Below, piece by piece: positions 1 to 8,133 of a DNA stretch of 42,851 bases. The DNA is from Syntrophaceae bacterium UBA1163. GTDB lineage: Bacteria > Desulfobacterota > BSN033 > UBA1163. The notes beneath the pieces are model-generated. The model saw nothing but the letters and a program-made list of their open reading frames with translations, made no database searches and had not been told where the DNA came from. Positions within the stretch are counted from its first letter, which is position 1. Each line of letters starts with the position of its first letter. The translations under genes were made by a program, and so were the position numbers. The stretch is taken from contig DBZJ01000079.1 of the NCBI GenBank assembly GCA_002311635.1, positions 1-42,851 on the forward strand. The letters are read 5' to 3'.

Positions 1-427
1 AATTTTTAGAGGAACCCTTAAGTTTTGACCTCACTTCTTTAGAGATTTCGACGTATTTTGGTAATGGATAATCACGTGTCGTCATAAAGAATATGGCATT
101 GGCTCCATCGGCTTCGGCGCTAAGGGCGGACTGAAGGATCTCTTCGATCGAAAGCTCTTTAGCCTCTTTAAACACTCCGTTCTTTGCAGCAAACGCGCAA
201 AATGAGCAGTTATTCGGGCAGGGAGAAAGGTTCAGTCCAATCTGGGCATGAACTTCTGCCTTTCCTTTTGAAGCCATTCGATTGATCACGTTGGCGGCAG
301 CCATTATAAATCCTTCGTCCAAAGATTTATGCTTGCTGTTCAGAAGATAGACAATCTCATCCCTTGTAAGGAAATCTCCGTCGAATACTTTGCTGACAAT
401 ATCTTTGACTGCAGGACTGACTTCCAT
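1..427 (-). CDS. Radical SAM enzyme, biotin-synthase-like, N-terminal part
   Basis: The gene starts at an ATG at 427 behind a GGAGAG ribosome-binding site and runs off the left edge, so only about 142 residues are visible. A CX3CX2C motif (C70, C74, C77, in SPCPNNCSFCAF) is the radical SAM [4Fe-4S] signature. The helical N-terminus before it resembles the BioB/HydE/PylB group. It lies 15 nt upstream of nothing else on its strand and follows the DUF364 gene closely, so it is probably cotranscribed with it. The substrate cannot be told from this fragment; the radical SAM assignment is firm, the subfamily is inference. Confidence 0.8.
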   Translation of the reverse strand, partial: MEVSPAVKDIVSKVFDGDFLTRDEIVYLLNSKHKSLDEGFIMAAANVINRMASKGKAEVHAQIGLNLSPCPNNCSFCAFAAKNGVFKEAKELSIEEILQSALSAEADGANAIFFMTTRDYPLPKYVEISKEVRSKLKGSSKN

Positions 428-442
428 CTTTCTCTCCTGGAT

Positions 443-1162
443 TCACTTTTTTAAAGTGAGTAGTTTGACCCCTGTCACTTCTTTGAAAGTGGCGCCTTCG
501 CCAATGGAACGAACAACCTTTTCCGCATCGATCACCTTTGTGCCACAAATGGCCTCGATGCCATAATCGAAGAGCACGGAGGAAAGGGGAGACGTTGGCC
601 CGACCAACACAACATATGCTTTTTTGCAAAGATTGAGAAGCCCTTCAATCGTATGATTGATGAAAGAGGTTCCTGTAATGCCTACCACGTCACACTGGGG
701 TAAAATCCGGATGGCCTCCTTTGCAGGCAGATCTCCCTCGCGAACCCTCTGTTCGAGAACCCAGAGATTTTGCACCTTCTCTTTCAATTTGGGAATCCAG
801 GGAAAGTGACCCACGATCGCTACATTTTTCCCCTGACCTTTTTCCAGAATGATCTCAAAGGCGTTTTTCTCAATGCACTTTGACTCATCAATATCGATCA
901 ATGAATTGATGGCAGCCATACCGATAGAAGCCTCCAGCAGGCTGTTCGACCGGGCATATTCGGCCAATTCCAAGGCCGTCTTTTGAGTGAGGTTTCCCAC
1001 GTCTCTTACACCTCGTTCATGTGAAGGCCCCTCGTCCCTAAAGGTAGAAGAGAGGCCACAGCGCTTGCTCACGACAGCCGTCCAGAAGGCGCAGGTGTGG
1101 ACACTCTTCACTTGAGAATCATTTCCTTTGAGGCTCTCTATGAGATCATCGAGTATTTTCAT
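443..1162 (-). CDS. DUF4213/DUF364 putative heavy-metal chelation protein
   Basis: The 239-residue protein has the layout of DUF364 proteins: an N-terminal enolase-like DUF4213 part (about 1-95) and a C-terminal Rossmann-like part (about 105-235). Recognisable family motifs are CDVVGITGTSFINHTIEGLL and the strongly conserved GPTSPLSSVLFDYG. The family is thought to bind or chelate metals, and its genes often sit beside ABC metal transporters or cofactor genes; the exact reaction is unknown. It follows the methyltransferase gene by 65 nt and precedes the radical SAM gene by 15 nt. A second, divergent paralogue lies at 5403-6164. Confidence 0.85.
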   Translation of the reverse strand: MKILDDLIESLKGNDSQVKSVHTCAFWTAVVSKRCGLSSTFRDEGPSHERGVRDVGNLTQKTALELAEYARSNSLLEASIGMAAINSLIDIDESKCIEKNAFEIILEKGQGKNVAIVGHFPWIPKLKEKVQNLWVLEQRVREGDLPAKEAIRILPQCDVVGITGTSFINHTIEGLLNLCKKAYVVLVGPTSPLSSVLFDYGIEAICGTKVIDAEKVVRSIGEGATFKEVTGVKLLTLKK

Positions 1163-1227
1163 CTTTCTTGACCTTCAATGGCTTCGCCCGATGTCTCTGT
1201 TCTTTTTCAGCACAAAATCTTCTCAAG

Positions 1228-1869
1228 TTATTCTCCCTTTTCGGCGTATATCAGTTTGGATTGCCCAGTCGGACTCACCTGTCCCGCAACCTTTTTAAAA
1301 CATCCTTCCAAGATCGATTCTTCTTCTCCAAGAAACTTTCTCGCATCCTTTGCGCCGAGAAATAAGATACGGATATAAAAGAGCAATCGAGGAATTTGTT
1401 TCCGGGGCTTGGCGTGCTCCATCAAGCAGAATCTGCCGTCATCCATTAGAACTCTTGCCACTTCATTGATTGCCTTTTCCCTTTCATGTCCCTTCAGTTC
1501 GTAAAAGGCATGCGAGCAGGTAATTCCTTGAAAGGAGCATTCCTTGAAGGGGAGTTGACTGGCATTTGCTTGCACGAAGTGGAGCTGATCGATATTGGAA
1601 TTCTTGGCTTTTTCCTTCGCTTTCTCAATCATCCCACGTGAAAAATCGAGACCGATCACCAGGCCCCTTTCCCCCACCTGCTTAGCCAATTCGATAGCTA
1701 CCGAACCGGTGCCGGTGCAAAGATCCAAAGCTTTATCTCCTTTCGACAGATTTGCCTTCTTGACAATAAATCTCCGGAGCGAACCTGCTGTATCCCGGGA
1801 ATGTAGACGGATTATGAAGTCGTAGAAATTAGAAAAAATATCATAGTAGAACTGCCTTAGGGAAATCAT
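1228..1869 (-). CDS. Class I SAM-dependent methyltransferase (UbiE/Methyltransf_11-like)
   Basis: A 213-residue Rossmann-fold methyltransferase. Motif I, LDLCTGTGSV, is at residues 49-58 and binds S-adenosylmethionine. It is followed by an acidic end of strand 2 (VIGLDFSRGM) and a QANASQLPFKECSF segment typical of the UbiE/Methyltransferase type 11 group. The start is the ATG at 1869, only 8 nt after the stop of the lipoate-ligase-like gene, so the two are likely translationally linked. The substrate is unknown. A role in small-molecule or quinone methylation is possible, but nothing here identifies it. Confidence 0.85.
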   Translation of the reverse strand: MISLRQFYYDIFSNFYDFIIRLHSRDTAGSLRRFIVKKANLSKGDKALDLCTGTGSVAIELAKQVGERGLVIGLDFSRGMIEKAKEKAKNSNIDQLHFVQANASQLPFKECSFQGITCSHAFYELKGHEREKAINEVARVLMDDGRFCLMEHAKPRKQIPRLLFYIRILFLGAKDARKFLGEEESILEGCFKKVAGQVSPTGQSKLIYAEKGE

Positions 1870-1877
1870 GTGAAGCG

Positions 1878-2951
1878 CTATTCTCGGTCTGACTTTGGCT
1901 CGATGACTGGGTTCAAAATAGCCATGGCAATGTCTTTGGAATCGACTCCCGGCGATTCGATTCCTTTCTCGCCATAAAAAGTCTCTACTTTTTCGATGAC
2001 ACGATCTTTTTCTAAAGGAGCTTTTCCCAATGATTTCTCTAACCCGTTGAGGTCCTCTTTTGGATGGAACGTGAAATCACCTGAAATGGTGATGCCTTGG
2101 ATCTCTTTCCCTGAAATTTCCTCGACGGTTCGAACGAGACCTCCCCTGGCCTTGTGAAGGCCATAATATATTTCAACTCCTTCTCTGATTTTCACCGCTT
2201 TTGGAATTTTTGGAGTCTTTTTATGCAGAAATTCTTCGGAGGTCATCCATGATTCTAACTCCTTCATCTTTCCAATGATCTCTTTATCTAATGATACAGG
2301 TTCTAATCTTCCTACCTTCCTTTCAAATTTCTCTTTTAGCACAGCAACTACTTCCTCTCTTGGGGGAATCGTTCCCAACTCCCTCTTCATGGTTGCCAAA
2401 TTTTCTTCCATTGATTTAAAAATCTTGTCCCTGAATTTTTCATCCGGAACCTTTAATATCTTGCTCATCGCCTGATAATCGAAATCGAGGAGAATACCGC
2501 CCACGAAGACCATGCATTCTCCGATATCTCCTCCCCCTTCTCCCGCAATCTTTCTTCCTCCCTTCGTAATAATATCATTGATCGCCCGATATTCTGCCTG
2601 AATCCCAAAAGATCTGTACGTTTCTACAGGAGCTTCGGAGAACCAAGGGAAGGCGTCCTGAATAGCCTTCGGAAATCCGGAGTTATCCCTCTTCCAGATC
2701 AACTGATAGAAGATCTGATTTTCCTCCAGATAGGTTGCGCCCCCTCCTACCTCCCTCCGCATAAACGGGATTCCCGATCCCCTGCAATATTGAAGATCCA
2801 CTTCCTGTTCGGCATCCTGGAAATATCCAATACTCACCAGGGGACTTTTGGGAGAGACGATGACAAGGGACTCAACGCCCATTCGGGCAAGGACATGGAA
2901 GATGAGCATGGACTGCTGTTCGGGAAGTTTACCGAGATCAAATAGAAGCAT
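1878..2951 (-). CDS. Lipoate-protein ligase A family protein
   Basis: A 357-residue protein of the LplA/BirA-like fold, which activates lipoate with ATP and transfers it to a carrier lysine. RREVGGGATY (residues 65-74) is the family RRxxGGG signature, and GGRKIAGEGGGD holds the expected catalytic lysine (K134). About 110 residues beyond the catalytic domain resemble the C-terminal accessory domain of long LplA proteins. I chose the ATG at 2951, which has an AAGAGAGG ribosome-binding site. An upstream TTG at 2981 would overlap the HAD gene. No lipoyl-carrier gene is visible in the window, so its client protein is unknown. Confidence 0.8.
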   Translation of the reverse strand: MLLFDLGKLPEQQSMLIFHVLARMGVESLVIVSPKSPLVSIGYFQDAEQEVDLQYCRGSGIPFMRREVGGGATYLEENQIFYQLIWKRDNSGFPKAIQDAFPWFSEAPVETYRSFGIQAEYRAINDIITKGGRKIAGEGGGDIGECMVFVGGILLDFDYQAMSKILKVPDEKFRDKIFKSMEENLATMKRELGTIPPREEVVAVLKEKFERKVGRLEPVSLDKEIIGKMKELESWMTSEEFLHKKTPKIPKAVKIREGVEIYYGLHKARGGLVRTVEEISGKEIQGITISGDFTFHPKEDLNGLEKSLGKAPLEKDRVIEKVETFYGEKGIESPGVDSKDIAMAILNPVIEPKSDRE

Positions 2952-2961
2952 ATTCCTCTCT

Positions 2962-3432
2962 TTACTCTCGCAATGTGGCAATCAGCCTCTTGGGTTTCAA
3001 AAAGAGATCTAAGGCATCGGAAATGGTCTTCACAACAATATCTGCATTCTTTATCGCAGAGATAGACAAGCCCTCATCCCCTATCACGGCAATGCCTAAA
3101 GCCGCTTCCTTCAGAATGAGATGATCATTGTTTCCGTTCCCGATAACAACCGTCCTCGTCGGATCCAGGGATTCCATAACTCTTAATTTCACTTCAGCGC
3201 TATCCTCTTCGGAAACCTTAAGCAATTCCACGTCCATATCTGAACTTTCTTCGCCGGCAGTCCCCTGAGTATCAGCGGTGAGTAAGTAAATTTTCGCTTC
3301 ATTGGATAGGCTATTTATTTTCTCCTTCACTTCCGAAGGAATTCTTCCGTCTGTGGCAATCGTTCCGTTTAGATCCAAGACAATATTCTCAATCTCCATA
3401 TCTCCCCAACCGGGGATACTTATCCTGATCAT
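2962..3432 (-). CDS. HAD-superfamily phosphatase, soluble P-type-ATPase-like
   Basis: The 156-residue protein carries the HAD core: motif I DLNGT (D20, with N22 in place of the usual second Asp), motif II LTADT (51-55) and motif IV GNGNND (98-103), with K82 as a possible motif III lysine. This is the pattern of small stand-alone proteins that look like the P-domain of P-type ATPases. The second Asp of DxD normally acts as general acid, so N22 could mean a slow phosphatase or a phosphate-binding role, as in P-type ATPases. It is the first gene of a short run with the lipoate ligase and methyltransferase genes; about 200 non-coding nt separate it from the MBL gene. Confidence 0.8.
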   Translation of the reverse strand: MIRISIPGWGDMEIENIVLDLNGTIATDGRIPSEVKEKINSLSNEAKIYLLTADTQGTAGEESSDMDVELLKVSEEDSAEVKLRVMESLDPTRTVVIGNGNNDHLILKEAALGIAVIGDEGLSISAIKNADIVVKTISDALDLFLKPKRLIATLRE

Positions 3433-3636
3433 AATTTTCGTGATGGTGAATCGTGTTAGTGACTGTTTTGAAAATAAAGCCTAAGTTCGAACGGTTAGGG
3501 CAAGGAAGCCAGCTTCGTCAATGGGTTAAGTCAATTGCCCTAAAATCTTTACCTTCACCCTTGGACATTAGACCGTACGGACTTCGTAACCTTAACCGAT
3601 AGACCATTTTCATCGTTAGGTCTACTTCTTTCTTAT

Positions 3637-4476
3637 TCAAACCTCCAGAACGCTTCCCACGCATCCATAGAAGAATCGGTCCCCAAATTCCTGGTGAAGT
3701 CGAAAGGCCGCTTTCATTCCCGTGCAATGGGAGACGCCGATCTTCCCGATCTCCATCCTCTTGAGAGATTTGATCGATTCTTCCAACTGCTCAGGGGTTA
3801 AAAAATCTAAGTGGGTTCCGCCAACAATCGCATAAAATTTTTGTTTCCCAGTTTTATGCATGACATGATTGACGATGTTGATCATTCCAGCGTGAGCACA
3901 GCCAAGAATCAAAATAAGACCTTTCTCTGTATCCAGAGCAAGAGATTGATCATCTAAAAAGAGATCTTGAGTCATGGACCCATCCATTTCACTGAAAAGT
4001 CTCGGATCCCGCTTTTCAAAATTGGTTTGCCTGGGCACTTCCCCTGTTAAAAACAATCCCTTCTCTACCTCGTTAAAATCTGTATTGAAAACAAACTGAG
4101 CCCCCAAGGATTCTAAGTAACTCTTCTTGTAATGAATGCCTATGAACCTTTTTATCTCCCTGCCCTCCTCCTTGAAGACAACAATCCGGTCTAAAAAGAC
4201 ATGGGGATGGGCATGAACATCTACTTTGCCTTTCAATTTGAGCACTTCAGAAAGACCTCCGGTGTGGTCATAATGACCATGGCTTAAAAAGATCTTTCTT
4301 ATACTCTTCAAATCTTTATTCAGAGTGAGACTGTTTGGCACGATAGAACGGCCACTGCCCGTGTCGAAGAGATAATTCCCCTTATCCAATTCAATAAAAG
4401 CAGAGAACCCGTGTTCACCAGAACCAACCAAATGACCCACCAAATTATCACATAATATCGTAATCCGAGTTTTCAT
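3637..4476 (-). CDS. MBL-fold metallo-hydrolase (dihydropterin-type, COG1237-like)
   Basis: A 279-residue metallo-beta-lactamase-fold protein. The metal-binding HxHxDH motif is HGHYDH at residues 66-71, followed by GCAHAGMINI and a C-terminal GVSHCTGMKA segment. Together these mark the group related to the archaeal beta-ribofuranosylaminobenzene 5-phosphate-dependent dihydropterin synthase. Members are cytosolic and have varied substrates. The gene ends GSVLEV, and its ATG is 12 nt after the MOSC stop. Neighbouring MOSC and ferredoxin genes hint at a molybdopterin or pterin context, but that is inference. Confidence 0.85.
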   Translation of the reverse strand: MKTRITILCDNLVGHLVGSGEHGFSAFIELDKGNYLFDTGSGRSIVPNSLTLNKDLKSIRKIFLSHGHYDHTGGLSEVLKLKGKVDVHAHPHVFLDRIVVFKEEGREIKRFIGIHYKKSYLESLGAQFVFNTDFNEVEKGLFLTGEVPRQTNFEKRDPRLFSEMDGSMTQDLFLDDQSLALDTEKGLILILGCAHAGMINIVNHVMHKTGKQKFYAIVGGTHLDFLTPEQLEESIKSLKRMEIGKIGVSHCTGMKAAFRLHQEFGDRFFYGCVGSVLEV

Positions 4477-4488
4477 CGATTTCTCTCC

Positions 4489-4923
4489 TTAACCTTCGAT
4501 CAATTTAATAATATTCCCTACCGTTACCACTCCGCTTTCGATCACCTTACAAAAAACACCTTCCGTTGGGAGAAGAGAGTACCCCTGATAGCGATAGGTA
4601 TGAGGCTGAGATGGATCTTTTCCTATTTGAACTACCGTAAGTTTTGCCTCACCCACCTGCAATTGAGATCCGATGGGAAGGGAAGTCAAATCTATCCCCT
4701 CCGTGGTGATATTTTCTGCAAAATATCCAGGTTCCACGGATATACCGGTCTCCTCGCATAGTCTGTGGATACTTTCGATTGCCAGAAGACTGACCTCTTT
4801 TTCAGTTCCAGCGTGAGAATCCCCCACCAACCCAAACCCCCATTGGAGAAAACCTTTACCCACATTCTTCTTTGGATCAATCCTTCTTTGACTCATGCAC
4901 ACGCCTACAACTTTACCCACCAT
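4489..4923 (-). CDS. MOSC domain protein
   Basis: A 144-residue stand-alone MOSC domain (molybdenum cofactor sulfurase C-terminal). Visible family features are GLVGDSHAG, ENITTEGIDLTSLPIGSQLQ, and a C-terminal cysteine in LPTEGVFCKVIESG, the position thought to carry or transfer sulfur. Small bacterial MOSC proteins are believed to sulfurate or bind molybdenum cofactor. The ATG at 4923 lies 1 nt after the ferredoxin stop, with GGAG inside the end of that gene, so the two are translationally coupled. A longer frame from 4965 exists but overlaps the ferredoxin and is less likely. Confidence 0.85.
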   Translation of the reverse strand: MVGKVVGVCMSQRRIDPKKNVGKGFLQWGFGLVGDSHAGTEKEVSLLAIESIHRLCEETGISVEPGYFAENITTEGIDLTSLPIGSQLQVGEAKLTVVQIGKDPSQPHTYRYQGYSLLPTEGVFCKVIESGVVTVGNIIKLIEG

Positions 4924-4924
4924 T

Positions 4925-5101
4925 CTATGCTCCTTCGGCGATGGCCTTTTCAGGGCATTCATCAATACATGTCCCGCAGTCGACGCAGGTTTCCTTGTCT
5001 ACCACCGCTTTTTCATTCTCCACCTTAATGGCTTCTACCGGACAACCCTCCGCACACGTCCCACAGCCTGTACATTTTTCCAAATCAATGATGACTGCCA
5101 T
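4925..5101 (-). CDS. Small 2[4Fe-4S] ferredoxin
   Basis: A 58-residue clostridial-type ferredoxin. The two cluster motifs are CTGCGTCAEGCP and CVDCGTCIDECP, each CX2CX2CX3CP, which ligate two [4Fe-4S] clusters. It transfers low-potential electrons in the cytoplasm. Its start overlaps the end of the upstream membrane-protein gene by 17 nt, and its stop is 1 nt before the MOSC start, so membrane protein, ferredoxin and MOSC form one coupled unit. The electron donor and acceptor are not evident. Confidence 0.93.
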   Translation of the reverse strand: MAVIIDLEKCTGCGTCAEGCPVEAIKVENEKAVVDKETCVDCGTCIDECPEKAIAEGA

Positions 5102-5378
5102 GTTTCCCCTCCTTTTGAATTTTTATCTTTTTATACTCTCCAATGATCCCATTGGCACAATAAATCCCACCGAAAAAAAGAATCCCCCCTCCAATCAGAA
5201 AAAGCCACATGAAAACTCCCACTCCCATAAAGACAATGGCGAGTAAAGAAACGATGTAGCCAATGATGGGATAAAGGATCCCATATCTTTTTGGCTGGTT
5301 TTGAATAGGCTCCCAATCAAATTCGATCACCTCATGTTTATAGTGCTTCCTGATCTCTTCAAACACCTTTGGTTCCAT
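5085..5378 (-). CDS. Small membrane protein with two transmembrane helices
   Basis: A 97-residue protein of no family I recognise. A soluble N-terminus of about 30 residues is followed by two hydrophobic helices at about 33-53 and 56-77, then a basic, His-containing tail (KKIKIQKEGKHGSHH). The two helices with a very short turn suggest a hairpin in the inner membrane. The start ATG has GGGAGATGAA just upstream. Overlap with the ferredoxin gene argues for joint expression and perhaps a membrane anchor role. Confidence 0.7.
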   Translation of the reverse strand: MEPKVFEEIRKHYKHEVIEFDWEPIQNQPKRYGILYPIIGYIVSLLAIVFMGVGVFMWLFLIGGGILFFGGIYCANGIIGEYKKIKIQKEGKHGSHH

Positions 5379-5402
5379 TTCATCTCCCTGCCAACCCGAG
5401 AC

Positions 5403-6164
5403 CTATTGGGTTCTACTGTATGGACAGATCCTGTTCAGCCCCATTAACTGGCAAATCCCTGCTCCCGTCACCCCATAGATCAAGTAATCCTTTTGATCAT
5501 TCTGTACACCTCGCATGATAGGATCGAAAGTTCCGTTGACAAAGGTCGTCCCTGTGATCAGGATGACATCAGATTGTTTAACTAAATCTTTTGTCATTTC
5601 GTTGCCATCCCATACCTTTACTCCATATTTGAAAGAATTTACGTTCTGTTTATTGAGGTCGGTAATCCTAACATTTTCAATGCCAAAAGTTTCAATCAGG
5701 TTCTCGGCGATGGCCGGATTCAAACCGATGAAACCCACTTTGACTTTGCCCCACCTTTTCAGAAGCTGAGAAGCTACTTCTTTTCCGCATTTTTCGGGAT
5801 CTTCGTCTTTACAGTGGATCGTATTCTCGACGAAATTGAGATACTTGAGTGTCGCATTGAGTGTCGCCACGTAGATGCTTCGCTCTCTGTTTGAAGCGAG
5901 GGGAAGATCGAGCACCATCCTTAAATCACCCATAAATTCTCCGGGAGAATCGGTGAAGGCATGAGCCTTAGCTCCCAGAACTTCTGCTTCGACAACCCTT
6001 TCCTTTCCCAGAATAATTGGAAAGTCCCTCCTTCCTGGTACCCCAATAGCCTCTTCAGGAGTCAGGATTTTAACCAGGACGGATACATGGGCATCAAGTA
6101 ATCTGTTTTTGGCGACGATTTCGGCAAATGGAATCTTCGAATTCTCCAAAATAGAGGTATCCAT
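5403..6164 (-). CDS. DUF364 putative heavy-metal chelation protein, second paralogue
   Basis: A 253-residue member of the DUF364 superfamily, divergent from the one at 443-1162. It has a cysteine pair CKDEDPEKCGKEVASQ in the middle and a Rossmann-like C-terminal half with VKVGFIGLNPAIAENL, SDVILITGTTFVNGTFDPIM and a final YGVTGAGICQLMGLNRICPY. The extra cysteines near the middle and C-terminus could bind metal or a cluster; this is inference. It lies 24 nt upstream of the membrane-protein gene and 86 nt after the selenoprotein gene. Confidence 0.8.
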   Translation of the reverse strand: MDTSILENSKIPFAEIVAKNRLLDAHVSVLVKILTPEEAIGVPGRRDFPIILGKERVVEAEVLGAKAHAFTDSPGEFMGDLRMVLDLPLASNRERSIYVATLNATLKYLNFVENTIHCKDEDPEKCGKEVASQLLKRWGKVKVGFIGLNPAIAENLIETFGIENVRITDLNKQNVNSFKYGVKVWDGNEMTKDLVKQSDVILITGTTFVNGTFDPIMRGVQNDQKDYLIYGVTGAGICQLMGLNRICPYSRTQ

Positions 6165-6250
6165 TTCTATTCAATATCTCCTTTGATAAAAACAGCAACC
6201 CGGTTTTCAGGTTGAGTCATATCCTTCTTCGAGCAAAGTGGAAAAAACCA

Positions 6251-7621
6251 TCACGATCTTTGTACTTTCCTGGATGCCTGTTCGGCCGCAATTAAGATTG
6301 GATCAAACGGTGCTGAAAAAGGAGGGGCATAGGCAAAATCCAGCCTTGAAATTTCATCCACCGTCATTTTTTGGTGGAGCGCCACTGCCAATGCATTGAT
6401 CCTTCGAGCCACTCCTTCCTTTCCTGCCATCTGGGCTCCTAAAAGCCTTCCGCTCTGTCGATCAAAGATCAGTTTGATCAACATCTGCTTTGATCCTGGC
6501 ATATAGCCCACCTTGGATTCAGCCTCGATCACCTGTGAATCCGCATCAAAGCCATATTGTCGTGCCATCTGCATCCCTAAACCGGTAAAGGCCACCTCCA
6601 ATTCAAAGACCTTGAAGGCCGCAGATCCCACCACACCGGAAAAGGTAGCGTTACCTCCTGCGGCGTTTTCACCGGCAGTGCGGCCCTGTTTATTGGCGAT
6701 GTCTCCAAGAGGTGTATGAACCCAGTCTTGACTTACAAGGTTGAAAACTTCACAGCAGTCTCCCGCGGTATAAATATCTGCAAGATTAGTCCTTTGAGCC
6801 ATGTCAGTCCGAATCGCTCCCGTCTTTCCAAGTTCAGCGCCTGCCTCGTTGGCTATCTCCACATTTGGGATAACGCCCACGGCCATCAGAATCATGTCTG
6901 CCGGAAAGTGAGTTTGGTTCGTCTCAAGAGAAGTAACCTCCCCATTGCTATCCAATCTAAAAGCGGCTGGTTCCTGATAGGTGATGAAGTGAACACCGTT
7001 TTCCTGTAATGCCTTTAATATTTTCTCAGAGATTTCCTTCTCTAAATTTCCTGCCGGCAAATCCCTCCGGCAGAATAGAAAGGTTTCCAGATTCCTCAAC
7101 CGAAAAGCCTCGCACATCTCCAATCCAATAAAACCCCCACCGAGAATGGCTACTTGTCCCGGCCTCTTTTCATCGATATAGTTTTTGATACGGAGGCCAT
7201 CCTGAAGGTCTTTGAGGGTGAAAATATTCTTGGCATTGCTTCCGGGAATGTTAAGGCGTCTGGAACGGGCACCCGTGGCAATGATAAGTCGGTCGTAAGA
7301 AAACCATTGAGTTTGGGAGTTAGCCAAATTCACTACCTCGATCCTTTTCCCCTTCGGATCAATTTTTGTGACGCGGTGTTCTGTCTTCACATCAATATCC
7401 TGCATCTCTTTAAATTGCTGAGGGGTTCGAACCACCAATTTTTTCTGATCTTTTACTACATCGCCGATGTAGTAGGGGGTTTCTCATGAGCCATAGGAGA
7501 TGAATCGACCTTGCTCGAACATGGCCACTTCGAGATCAGGGTTAACTCGCTTCGCTCTCGCTGCTGCGCTGGGTCCTGCCGCCGAACCGCCCAGTATGAC
7601 AAGTTTTGCTCTTCTTGACAT
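6251..7621 (-). CDS. CoA-disulfide reductase/NADH-oxidase-like flavoenzyme, selenoprotein (Sec46)
   Basis: The frame has one internal TGA at 7484-7486; read through, it gives a complete 456-residue FAD/NAD(P)H disulfide oxidoreductase. GGSAAG near residue 11 binds FAD, GGGFIGLEMCE binds NAD(P)H, YTAGDC is the second FAD motif, and the C-terminal dimer domain ends with LDFAYAPPFSAPFDP. TGA falls at SYGS-U-ETPYYIGD, exactly where relatives have the single redox cysteine (Cys44 in 18565-19908, Cys47 in 27150-28904). A 9-bp hairpin follows it. Start ATG at 7621 has AGGGAG 6 nt upstream. The expected reaction is reduction of a disulfide, persulfide, polysulfide or oxygen with NAD(P)H. It closes the large NifU/MinD operon. 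Confidence 0.88.
7454..7474 (-). promoter_or_regulatory. Candidate bacterial SECIS hairpin, flavoenzyme gene
   Basis: Nine nucleotides after the in-frame TGA (7484-7486) lies a perfect 9-bp stem, TACTACATC / GATGTAGTA, closed by a GGC loop. The loop starts 19 nt after the TGA and begins with G, which fits the known bacterial SECIS pattern (short apical loop with a G in its first two positions, about 16-37 nt from UGA). It would recruit SelB-GTP-Sec-tRNA. Confidence 0.85.
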
Positions 7622-7651
7622 ATTCATCTCCCTAATATTAAAAATGGAAGC

Positions 7652-7789
7652 TTAAGCCTGCGGCGAAAGGTAGTTTCTTTGCAAATAGCGCAATCTAAAG
7701 ACTGCGACTATCCCGGTTTTCAATATCTGTTTCTCAGGATCTTCTTTCCCGATGGTCTCAACAAGCATGATTGGTATTTTCGATAACAT
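7652..7789 (-). CDS. Small hypothetical protein (45 aa)
   Basis: An ATG at 7789 follows an ideal AGGAGG ribosome-binding site with 9-nt spacing and opens a 45-residue frame ending in TAA. The protein has a hydrophobic, basic character (IPIMLVETIG, then ILKTGIVAVFRLRYLQRNYL) and no motif that I recognise. It starts 6 nt after the stop of the gene at 7796-8128 and ends 30 nt before the selenoprotein flavoenzyme, so it is probably a real operon member. Confidence 0.6.
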   Translation of the reverse strand: MLSKIPIMLVETIGKEDPEKQILKTGIVAVFRLRYLQRNYLSPQA

Positions 7790-7795
7790 GCTCTT

Positions 7796-8128
7796 TTACC
7801 TCCTATTTCGATCTTCGGAAGCGATATCTTGCGTGCTGCTGTTAATAGATTTTTGAAATGGGCGTTCCTCCTTTTCAAACAATGGCTCTTCCATGTCCAA
7901 GACTTTCAAAGGATTCTTCCCTGTGAAAAGTTTGATAATTTTCCCCACAGTATATGCGTTTCCTTTGAGCATCAGTTTGCAGTTTTTGAAGGAGCATCTA
8001 GTGACCTCTGTCTCTCCCTTTTCAAGGATGACGATGCAGTTTTCGAATTCACAATGAAGAAAGGACTTTCCATCCAGTTCAACTTTCTCTTTAGAAAATT
8101 TGGAATTCTTGTATCGAACCCTATAAAT
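7796..8128 (-). CDS. Hypothetical protein with apparent ATT start
   Basis: An open frame of 110 codons lies between the NifU-like gene and the 45-aa gene. It contains no ATG, GTG or TTG near its 5-prime end. An ATT at 8128 sits 8 nt after an AAGGAG ribosome-binding site that overlaps the upstream stop codon, so ATT is the best start. The protein shows alternating Cys/Asn-rich strands (LDGKSFLHCEFENC, then RCSFKNCKLMLKGNAY) that resemble a short pentapeptide-like or beta-helical domain, then VGKIIKLFTGKNPLKVLDM. I do not recognise a function. The frame is convincing; the start codon is unusual or a sequence error. Confidence 0.7.
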   Translation of the reverse strand: MYRVRYKNSKFSKEKVELDGKSFLHCEFENCIVILEKGETEVTRCSFKNCKLMLKGNAYTVGKIIKLFTGKNPLKVLDMEEPLFEKEERPFQKSINSSTQDIASEDRNRR

Positions 8129-8133
8129 CCCCG

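Noticed and set aside
1168..1378. Two overlapping plus-strand frames of about 65 codons.
   Set aside because: They are antisense shadows of the methyltransferase gene and its downstream gap.
6170..6253. The flavoenzyme ends in TGA and the frame continues for about 28 codons.
   Set aside because: The C-terminus is complete relative to relatives, and no hairpin or conserved motif follows.
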